From: UBA8437 sp003445035
Lineage (GTDB): Bacteria > Planctomycetota > Planctomycetia > Planctomycetales > Planctomycetaceae
DNA: 10,201 nt
Reading direction: 5' to 3'
Assembly: GCA_937901285.1 (NCBI GenBank)
Contig: CALCHI010000519.1
Location: forward strand, 1-10,201
Shown: piece after piece, positions 1 through 4,871 of the stretch
Layout: the number at the start of each line of letters is the position of its first letter
How positions within the stretch are numbered: the first letter of the stretch is position 1
Program-made: the position numbers and the translations under genes
The notes under the pieces: model-generated
Database searches by the model: none
Told to the model about the DNA's origin: nothing
Seen by the model: only the letters and a program-made list of their open reading frames with translations

Positions 1-1404
1 GATGCGGCCGAGGCGGAGGTCGTCGCCTCGGTGGCTGGATTGTCGGCGATCGACTCGGTTCCCGAGTTGTCGGCGAGCGAGCCACTGGTCGGCGACAACA
101 CATCCTCACCGCCACCTGTTGATCGACCGTCACCACCACCGCCGGGCGAGAAGGTCTCCTCGGTTGTGGAGTCCCCTGACGACACGATTCGGCCGACCGA
201 GCCGGTGCGACCGGTTCCCAAGGCGGCATTGCCGGCGACACGTTATGTGTCGGCCCGTGGGGTGTTGCTGAGGCAGGACGCTCAGGGTGGTGACTGGATG
301 GTGCTGCCCTCCCAGGGGCAGGTTCGAGCTGGAGAACGCCTGGCGACCCCGGACCCGTTCGTGGGCGACCTGGAGATCGAAGGGACGTCGGTTCGCGTGA
401 GCCTGCTGGAGTCCAGCGTCATGGTTCTTGGCGGCGCATCCGACGCGTTGTGTGAGGTGACGATCAGTCGCGGTCGTGTCGTTTTCCACGCTGGACCGCC
501 ATCGACGGTCGCCAGCGGGCCGGTGACGTTGCGGGTGACGGTGGGCACGCGTCACTTGCGGCTGGAACTGGCCGAACCCGATACGGTTTGCGGAATCGAG
601 GTTCGCCCGCGGTTCCCGACGACCTACGAACAGGATTTTGGTGGAGACTGGTACTTGGGCGGTCTGACCGTTGCCAATGGAACGGTTCACCTGTCGATCG
701 ACGCGTCTCCTGGTCGGGTTGTCCCGAAACTGTCGTTGGTTAAGGGGGACTGGCTGTCGTTGGCTCCCGCGGATCTCGATGGCGGAGACGATGGTGGACC
801 GAAACCCCTGGCGGTGTTGCCGGAGTGGCTCGTGCCCAATTCCCGGGTGACGTCGGCGGTCCAGCGGACGATGTCGAGTCGGTTTGCTCGGGAATTCGAT
901 TCCCAGCAACCGATTCGCCTCAGCGTGGTCACGGCGATCAAGTCCCAGTTGTCGGGGATTTCGAAACTGGCTGTCGGTTGCCTGGCGTTGACGGGCCACG
1001 TCGAGCCCCTGGTGCAGACGTTGGCCGAGTCGGAATTTTCCGAGTCTCGCCAGGCGGCGTTCGACGGGCTGAGGTTGTGGTTGGTGGGCGAGCCGGACCG
1101 CAGTCGGAAACTGAAATTCGAGTTGGCAAAGTGGTTCGAACAGTCTCGGGTGGATCCGGTGTTCCGACTGTTGTGGGGTTTTGACAAGTCGGATGGATCG
1201 GGTCGGGAGACCTCGCGTCAACTGGTTGACTGGCTGGCCTTCGACCACGTTGCGATCCGTGAAATGGCCTTTTACCATGTGGAGCGGATAACCGGCCGGA
1301 AGTATGAGTACCGGCCCAATGCCCCGGCCGGGCGTCGGATGGCCGCCGTGGCTCGCTGGCGGGCCCACCTGGAACGCGGCGACGGCGTGCTGGTTGCACC
1401 CTGA
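1..1404 (+). CDS. FecR-like domain protein with HEAT-like C-terminal tail (5' end missing)
   Basis: The frame is open from base 1 to the TGA at 1402-1404, so 467 codons are visible and the true start lies to the left. A GTG at 31 is only an internal candidate, because nothing resembling a ribosome site precedes it. Visible residues about 25-80 are a Pro/Ser/Glu-rich linker. Residues about 82-260 alternate short hydrophobic strands in the FecR style: a Trp, then a GERLAT turn, then SVRVSLLESS and VTISRGRVVF. Residues about 280-467 are helical, ending in a block (ERITGRKYEY, then RPNAPAGRR and ARWRAHLERG) that resembles the last repeat of planctomycete HEAT-type proteins. No membrane helix or signal is visible, but the missing N-terminus could hold one. 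Probable role is protein-protein interaction at the envelope or in signalling; this is inference. The gene sits 25 bp before the UbiA gene and could share its transcript, with no visible functional tie. Confidence 0.8.
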   Translation, partial: DAAEAEVVASVAGLSAIDSVPELSASEPLVGDNTSSPPPVDRPSPPPPGEKVSSVVESPDDTIRPTEPVRPVPKAALPATRYVSARGVLLRQDAQGGDWMVLPSQGQVRAGERLATPDPFVGDLEIEGTSVRVSLLESSVMVLGGASDALCEVTISRGRVVFHAGPPSTVASGPVTLRVTVGTRHLRLELAEPDTVCGIEVRPRFPTTYEQDFGGDWYLGGLTVANGTVHLSIDASPGRVVPKLSLVKGDWLSLAPADLDGGDDGGPKPLAVLPEWLVPNSRVTSAVQRTMSSRFAREFDSQQPIRLSVVTAIKSQLSGISKLAVGCLALTGHVEPLVQTLAESEFSESRQAAFDGLRLWLVGEPDRSRKLKFELAKWFEQSRVDPVFRLLWGFDKSDGSGRETSRQLVDWLAFDHVAIREMAFYHVERITGRKYEYRPNAPAGRRMAAVARWRAHLERGDGVLVAP

Positions 1405-1429
1405 CACCGATCCCTCTTGCTTGCGATTC

Positions 1430-2383
1430 ATGACGGCCACCCCTTCGAGTACTGACGGCCCAACCGGCTGGACAGGTCGGATTCGGCAATTGCTCGAACT
1501 GGTCCGATTCAGCCACACGGTGTTCGCTTTGCCGTTCGCCCTGTTGGCCGCGGTGCTGGCCTGGCGCGACCCGCAGACCGGGTTCGCCTGGCACCAGCTG
1601 GCCGGGATTGTCCTGGCGATGGTCACCGCCCGCAGTTCGGCTATGGCGTTCAACCGCCTGGCCGACCGGCGTCTCGATGCTGAAAATCCTCGCACCGCCG
1701 GTCGTCACCTGCCCGCCGGGATCTTGGGTGTCGGAATGGTCTGGACCTTCACCCTGTTCTGTTCAGCCGGTTTTGTCGCTTCGACCCTGGTGTTCCTGCT
1801 TGGTGAGACGCCCAACCCGTGGCCGATCCGGCTGTCCGTCCCGGTGCTGCTGTTCCTGTGGGGGTACTCCTACGCCAAGCGGTTTACCATCCTGTGTCAC
1901 TATTGGCTGGCCGCCGCGCTGATGCTCTCGCCCCTGTGTGTCTGGATCGCGATTCGCGGACAGGAGATCTCATCGGCCGCCGACCTGTCCGTCCCTGGCA
2001 TGCTCGCGGCGGTGATCTTTTTCTGGGTTGGCGGCTTCGACATCATTTACGCCTGCCAGGATGTCGAGCATGACCGGCAGGCGGGGTTGAACAGCGTGCC
2101 GGCCCTCCTGGGTGTCGGAGGGGCCCTGAAGGTGGCCAGGGCAAGTCACGTGGTGATGATCGGCTGCCTGTTTGGCCTGTGGTGGCTGGCTGAATTGGGC
2201 CCATTGTTTCTGAGTGGCGCCGTGGCCGTCAGCGCGTTGCTGATCTGGGAACACTGGCTGGTCCGACCCGATGATCTTTCTCGCGTCGGCCAGGCGTTCT
2301 TTCACATCAACGCCCTGATCAGCCTGGGGTTGCTCGTGGTGGGGATGGCCGACGTTGTGCTGTTTCCCCTGGCGAACGCGTGA
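1430..2383 (+). CDS. mqnP: UbiA-family polyprenyltransferase, menaquinone (futalosine pathway) type
   Basis: This 317-residue integral membrane enzyme would attach a polyprenyl chain to the naphthoate intermediate of futalosine-route menaquinone synthesis, using a polyprenyl diphosphate and Mg2+. The first Asp motif is N75-R-L-A-D79-R-R-L-D83, followed by AENPRTAGRHLPAG, a signature of the bacterial UbiA subgroup used in the futalosine pathway. The second is D204-I-I-Y207-A-C-Q-D211-V-E-H-D215, followed by GLNSVPALLG. About eight or nine hydrophobic helices cover residues 30-312, and the length is normal for UbiA. The frame is open upstream to an ATG at 1304, but that would overlap the previous gene by 101 bp. 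The ATG at 1430 gives a normal N-terminus, although no clear Shine-Dalgarno sequence precedes it. mqnE lies 100 bp downstream, supporting MqnP over 4-hydroxybenzoate (ubiquinone) UbiA. Substrate choice is inferred from motif and context. Confidence 0.9.
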   Translation: MTATPSSTDGPTGWTGRIRQLLELVRFSHTVFALPFALLAAVLAWRDPQTGFAWHQLAGIVLAMVTARSSAMAFNRLADRRLDAENPRTAGRHLPAGILGVGMVWTFTLFCSAGFVASTLVFLLGETPNPWPIRLSVPVLLFLWGYSYAKRFTILCHYWLAAALMLSPLCVWIAIRGQEISSAADLSVPGMLAAVIFFWVGGFDIIYACQDVEHDRQAGLNSVPALLGVGGALKVARASHVVMIGCLFGLWWLAELGPLFLSGAVAVSALLIWEHWLVRPDDLSRVGQAFFHINALISLGLLVVGMADVVLFPLANA

Positions 2384-2389
2384 GCGGGG

Positions 2390-2414
2390 AGCGGGGCGAC
2401 CGCCCCATGCTGGC
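2390..2414 (+). terminator. GC hairpin after the UbiA gene, terminator-like but without a T tract
   Basis: GGGGCGACCGCCCC at 2393-2406 folds into a tight stem, which AGC and GCT on the flanks can extend with a two-base bulge. It starts seven bases after the prenyltransferase stop. No run of T follows, so it is not a textbook intrinsic terminator. It could be a weak or Rho-assisted end, or simply stabilise the 3' end of the upstream mRNA. Confidence 0.3.
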
Positions 2415-2439
2415 TGGCAGTGAATGTGCCGTCTAGAAT
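2411..2439 (+). promoter_or_regulatory. Candidate promoter for mqnE
   Basis: TAGAAT at 2434-2439 matches TATAAT at five of six positions and lies 44 bases before the mqnE start. With a 17-base spacer the -35 position is TGGCTG (2411-2416), which matches TTGACA poorly, so the promoter would be weak or activator-dependent. It would make mqnE and the two following genes a unit separate from the prenyltransferase. This is prediction only. Confidence 0.3.
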
Positions 2440-2451
2440 GCGGTTAACCGC
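2440..2451. promoter_or_regulatory. Perfect 12-bp palindrome at the predicted mqnE transcription start
   Basis: GCGGTTAACCGC is a perfect palindrome that begins on the base after the -10-like TAGAAT, so it would cover the transcription start. This is a classical place for a repressor operator. No regulator gene is visible nearby, and a 12-bp palindrome can occur by chance. Confidence 0.3.
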
Positions 2452-2483
2452 GTGGATCTGCAGGCGTCTGGAGCGAAGCTGGG

Positions 2484-3647
2484 ATGAACCAATTCTCTGG
2501 CAACCTGACCACCGATTCCCGGTTGTCGGCAATCGCCGAGACGGTCGAGAACGGTCAACGGGTGTCTTTTGATGACGGTCTCTATCTCGACCAGCACGCC
2601 GACCTGCTGTTCCTCGGCCACCTGGCCAACACAATTCGCGAACGCAAGAACGGCAACCTGGCATTCTACAACACCAACATCCACCTCAATCCCACCAACG
2701 TCTGTGTCTACCGCTGCGTCTTTTGTGCCTTCCGATCCGACCTGAAGGCCGAGAAGGCCTACACGTTCGATGACCAGATGATCCGTGGACGGGTGTTGGA
2801 GGCGACCGAGGCGGGGGCGACCGAGATTCATGTCGTCGGCGGGCTACATCATCAGAAGCCCTTCGACTGGTACCTCGACGTGGTGCGGGTGATTCGCGAG
2901 GCCAACCCGTTGATCCACATCAAGGCGTGGACTGCCGTGGAGATCAACTGGTTCAGCCACATCACCAAGAAGCCGGTCCAATGGGTGCTCGAACAGTTGA
3001 TTGATGCCGGGCTCGGGAGCATGCCTGGTGGAGGTGCGGAGATCTTCGACGCGGAGATCCGCGGCCAGATCTGCGAACACAAGGCGGACAGCCAGTCGTG
3101 GATCGACATTCACCGTTGTGCCCACCAGTTGGGACTGAGGACCAACGCCACGATGCTCTACGGGCATCTCGAGGAGTCCCGACACCGCGTCGATCACCTC
3201 TGCCAACTGCGTGAATTGCAGGACGAGACTGGCGGGTTCCAGACGTTCATCCCACTGGCCTTCCATCCCGAAAACACTGGTCTGGACCATCTCAGGCTTC
3301 CCAGCGGATTGGTCGATCTGAGAGTGATGGCTCTTTCCAGGGTCATGCTGGACAACTTCGATCACATCAAGGCCTACTGGATCATGCTCGGAGAAAAGAC
3401 CGCCCAGGTCGCGCTGAGTTTCGGAGCCGACGATCTCGACGGGACGGTCGTGCACGAATTGATCTATCACGACGCGGGAGCGGAAACGCCCGAGGGGCTG
3501 ACTGTCGACCAACTGCACCGGCTGATCCGCGAGGCCGGTCGAGAGCCTTGCGAACGTGACACGCTTTATCGCCGCGTGGTGCGGGATGGACACGAGTGGT
3601 CGATCGAAGATCCGGTGGCTGCCGGCGGTCAGAGAGTCGAGATCTGA
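2484..3647 (+). CDS. mqnE: Aminofutalosine synthase (radical SAM), menaquinone biosynthesis
   Basis: MqnE joins the chorismate-derived 3-[(1-carboxyvinyl)oxy]benzoate to the adenosyl part of S-adenosylmethionine, giving aminofutalosine. It is the first radical step of the futalosine route and is cytoplasmic. The 387-residue protein has the radical SAM cluster motif C74-V-Y-R-C78-V-F-C81 after NIHLNPTNV. It also shows the family blocks GGLHHQKPF (119-127), KAWTAVEI (147-154), SMPGGGAEIF (179-188), NATMLYGHLE (221-230), AFHPENT (259-265) and SFGADDLDGT (312-321). The ending of GGGAEIF and the overall length favour MqnE over its paralogue MqnC. The ATG at 2484 has a GGAG ten bases upstream and gives a normal N-terminus. 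It follows the UbiA gene by 100 bp and precedes the DUF1805 gene by 20 bp. mqnA, mqnB, mqnC and mqnD are not in this window. Confidence 0.95.
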   Translation: MNQFSGNLTTDSRLSAIAETVENGQRVSFDDGLYLDQHADLLFLGHLANTIRERKNGNLAFYNTNIHLNPTNVCVYRCVFCAFRSDLKAEKAYTFDDQMIRGRVLEATEAGATEIHVVGGLHHQKPFDWYLDVVRVIREANPLIHIKAWTAVEINWFSHITKKPVQWVLEQLIDAGLGSMPGGGAEIFDAEIRGQICEHKADSQSWIDIHRCAHQLGLRTNATMLYGHLEESRHRVDHLCQLRELQDETGGFQTFIPLAFHPENTGLDHLRLPSGLVDLRVMALSRVMLDNFDHIKAYWIMLGEKTAQVALSFGADDLDGTVVHELIYHDAGAETPEGLTVDQLHRLIREAGREPCERDTLYRRVVRDGHEWSIEDPVAAGGQRVEI

Positions 3648-3650
3648 GCC

Positions 3651-3660
3651 AGGAGAGGAG
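3651..3660 (+). promoter_or_regulatory. Strong purine-rich ribosome binding site for the DUF1805 gene
   Basis: AGGAGAGGAG lies in the 20-base gap after mqnE, with its last AGGAG seven bases before the ATG at 3668. It decides the start against the in-frame codon at 3596, which lies inside mqnE. A GTG sits directly before the ATG (GTGATG), so a start one codon earlier is also possible. Confidence 0.7.
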
Positions 3661-3667
3661 AGTCGTG

Positions 3668-4015
3668 ATGGCAGAGAATCTTCCGAGGTCGATCACCACG
3701 TCGATGCAGTTTGAAAACGGTCCGGCGATCGGGATCAGCAACCGCTGGGTCAATGGACAGTACTGCTCGATTCTGACGCCGATCGGTATCGTCGGCTGCG
3801 GGATTTACGATGTGGTGGTGCCGGCCGAGTTCAACCAGGCGTTGGCCGTGGCCCAGGGGACACCGGAATGTCCCCTGGTTGACCCCGAAGACCTGCTCGA
3901 AGCCAAGATCGTCCGTTGCACGCCCCGGGCCGAGTCGCTTGGGATCCAGGCGGGGATGTCGGGTCGCGAGGCAGTCGAGTTGATGTTGCAGGCGGCCGGG
4001 GAGGTGGGTGACTGA
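3668..4015 (+). CDS. DUF1805 family protein (YunC-like), function unknown
   Basis: This 115-residue soluble protein belongs to the DUF1805 family, known from Bacillus subtilis YunC, which has no established biochemical role. Recognition rests on two blocks. One is GCGIYDVVVP (43-52), which corresponds to the CGALDV region of YunC. The other is LGIQAGMSGREAVELM (91-106), which matches the GIKVGMSGREAL signature at the YunC C-terminus. The N-terminal 20 residues are variable. Cysteines lie at 33, 44, 68 and 84. A strong ribosome site fixes the start. The gene lies 20 bp after mqnE, and its TGA shares one base with the ATG of the VOC gene (TGATG), so the two are probably translated in a coupled way. 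A link to quinone metabolism is suggested only by this context. Confidence 0.85.
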   Translation: MAENLPRSITTSMQFENGPAIGISNRWVNGQYCSILTPIGIVGCGIYDVVVPAEFNQALAVAQGTPECPLVDPEDLLEAKIVRCTPRAESLGIQAGMSGREAVELMLQAAGEVGD

Positions 4016-4470
4016 TGAATTCCGTCGAGACAGCCCGGTTGAGTGAAACGGCACCGATTGCCGTCCGAACGCTCGACCATGTGACTGTGGTGGTTGGCGA
4101 CCTGGAGGCGAGCCGGACGTTTTACGTCGACGTGCTGGGCATGCAGGAAGTGCCGCGGCCGGCGTTTTCGTTTGACGGGCTGTGGTTCCAGAGTGGCCCG
4201 ACCCAGATTCACCTGATCCTTGAACACGATGGTTCGGGCCCGGCCGGCAACCTGGTGCCGAGTGAGCAGCGAGGTGCCCGGACGCATCACTTCGCCTTCC
4301 AGGTCGATGACGCCCACGCCTGTGCCGCGCGTTTGCGAGAACTGGAGGTGCCGATTGCCGCGGGTCCGAAGGAGCGTCCGGACGGGGCGGTGCAGGTGTT
4401 TGTCTGTGATCCGGATGGCCACGTGGTCGAGTTGACCTCGGGATCGGGGGAAAAGCCACTGGGCCCGTGA
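4015..4470 (+). CDS. VOC/glyoxalase-fold metalloprotein, substrate unknown
   Basis: This 151-residue protein is of the vicinal oxygen chelate superfamily, with two beta-alpha-beta-beta-beta modules at about residues 18-70 and 90-141. Module 1 has LDHVTVVVGDLEASRTFYVDVLGM (20-43), typical of the glyoxalase start. Module 2 has HHFAFQVDD (91-99) and VFVCDPDGHVVEL (128-140). Aligned by eye to glyoxalase I, the likely metal ligands are H22, H66 (in QIHLIL), H92 and E139. A His at the second position, where bacterial glyoxalase I has Glu, does not support a classical GloA assignment. VOC members include glyoxalases, ring-cleaving dioxygenases, epimerases and fosfomycin-resistance enzymes, so the reaction cannot be named. 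The start overlaps the DUF1805 stop by one base, implying translational coupling and possibly a shared task. Confidence 0.88.
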   Translation: MNSVETARLSETAPIAVRTLDHVTVVVGDLEASRTFYVDVLGMQEVPRPAFSFDGLWFQSGPTQIHLILEHDGSGPAGNLVPSEQRGARTHHFAFQVDDAHACAARLRELEVPIAAGPKERPDGAVQVFVCDPDGHVVELTSGSGEKPLGP

Positions 4471-4486
4471 CGAGGGTTTCCCCGAT
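4443..4486 (+). other. Long-range stem-loop straddling the VOC stop codon
   Basis: ATCGGGGGAAA (4443-4453) pairs with TTTCCCCGAT (4477-4486), giving ten base pairs with one bulged G. The 23-base loop contains the VOC stop codon and a GGGCCC. No T tract follows, so it is not a classic terminator. It might protect the 3' end of the mRNA or hide the possible start at 4485. Confidence 0.3.
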
Positions 4487-4664
4487 GGCGGACCAGAATC
4501 GAGAGAAAAGAGGCGGCTGGACCGCGCTGGGACGGCCGATCTATACTAACGGTCACCAGCGGTTGGTGGACCGACGCAAGCCGGATGGGATTGATGGCTT
4601 GTCCGGGTGGTTCAAGTGCGGACTGTGTGGCCTGGTGGACTCTGGAGCGGTTGGCGAGTCATGA
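4467..4664 (+). CDS. Doubtful small ORF coupled to both neighbours
   Basis: A 65-codon frame runs from a GTG at 4467, which overlaps the VOC stop (GTGA), to a TGA at 4662-4664, which overlaps the ATG of the next gene (ATGA). An internal ATG at 4485 has GAGGG eight bases upstream and would give 59 residues. I recognise no family. The product is hydrophilic, with a CGLC pair near its C-terminus. By my count about 40 of 58 codons from the internal ATG end in G or C, which is suggestive but not decisive. AGA and AAA are used early. The region also holds the promoter-like TATACT at 4542, so it may instead be an untranslated leader. Placement is the only strong argument for a gene. Confidence 0.25.
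   Translation: MTRVSPMADQNREKRGGWTALGRPIYTNGHQRLVDRRKPDGIDGLSGWFKCGLCGLVDSGAVGES
4518..4547 (+). promoter_or_regulatory. Candidate sigma-70 promoter for the small membrane protein
   Basis: TGGACC (4518-4523) and TATACT (4542-4547) match the -35 and -10 consensus at four and five of six positions, with an 18-base spacer. This is the best promoter match found in the window. Transcription would begin near 4553-4555, giving a leader of about 107 bases before the ATG at 4661. Confidence 0.45.
4550..4573 (+). promoter_or_regulatory. Stem-loop at the predicted 5' end of the small-protein mRNA
   Basis: CGGTCACCA (4550-4558) pairs with TGGTGGACCG (4564-4573), giving nine base pairs with one bulged G around a five-base loop GCGGT. 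It begins three bases after the TATACT box, so it would be either an operator over the start point or a stabilising hairpin at the very 5' end of the transcript. Confidence 0.35.
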
Positions 4665-4858
4665 AGAGCGTGATCCTGGCATCGATCAGTGTTTCGGCAA
4701 TTGTCGGCGTGGTGGCTGTGCTGGACATGGCCATGGGCCTGATTGGCCAGATGGGCATGGCCCCATTCGGTGGACAGACGACGATGGACATCATGTTCGT
4801 CATCGCGGCCGTGCTGATTGGCTTCATGGGCTGGGAATCGGTGAAAGAGCAGAAGTAG
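4661..4858 (+). CDS. Small two-helix membrane protein, function unknown
   Basis: This 65-residue protein starts MKSVILASIS. One hydrophobic helix spans about residues 3-27, followed by a short Gly/Met/Pro loop (GQMGMAPFGG) and a second helix at about 43-58. The C-terminus, WESVKEQK, is charged. I know of similar short two-helix proteins in planctomycete genomes but no function for them. GGAG at 4644-4647 is the nearest ribosome-site-like sequence, 13 bases upstream, which is rather far. A GTG at 4607 would add 18 residues (VQVRTVWPGG and so on) that do not look like a leader, so the ATG at 4661 is preferred. The stop is 13 bp from the stop of the convergent topoisomerase gene. A promoter-like sequence lies at 4518-4547. 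Confidence 0.65.
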   Translation: MKSVILASISVSAIVGVVAVLDMAMGLIGQMGMAPFGGQTTMDIMFVIAAVLIGFMGWESVKEQK

Positions 4859-4871
4859 CTCGGCGGACGGC

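Noticed and set aside
1304..1429. Upstream start for the UbiA-family gene
   Set aside because: It would overlap the previous gene by 101 bp and add 42 Trp/Pro-rich residues unlike any UbiA N-terminus.
130..1695. Long open frame on the minus strand (521 codons), with a second at 938-1708
   Set aside because: It lies opposite the FecR/HEAT gene and the UbiA start. Its product is Arg/Pro/Gln-rich without domains, as expected for an antisense shadow in GC-rich DNA.
3629..4459. Minus-strand open frame of 276 codons
   Set aside because: It is opposite the DUF1805 and VOC genes, which have ribosome sites and recognisable motifs. The minus product is Pro/Arg/His-rich shadow sequence.
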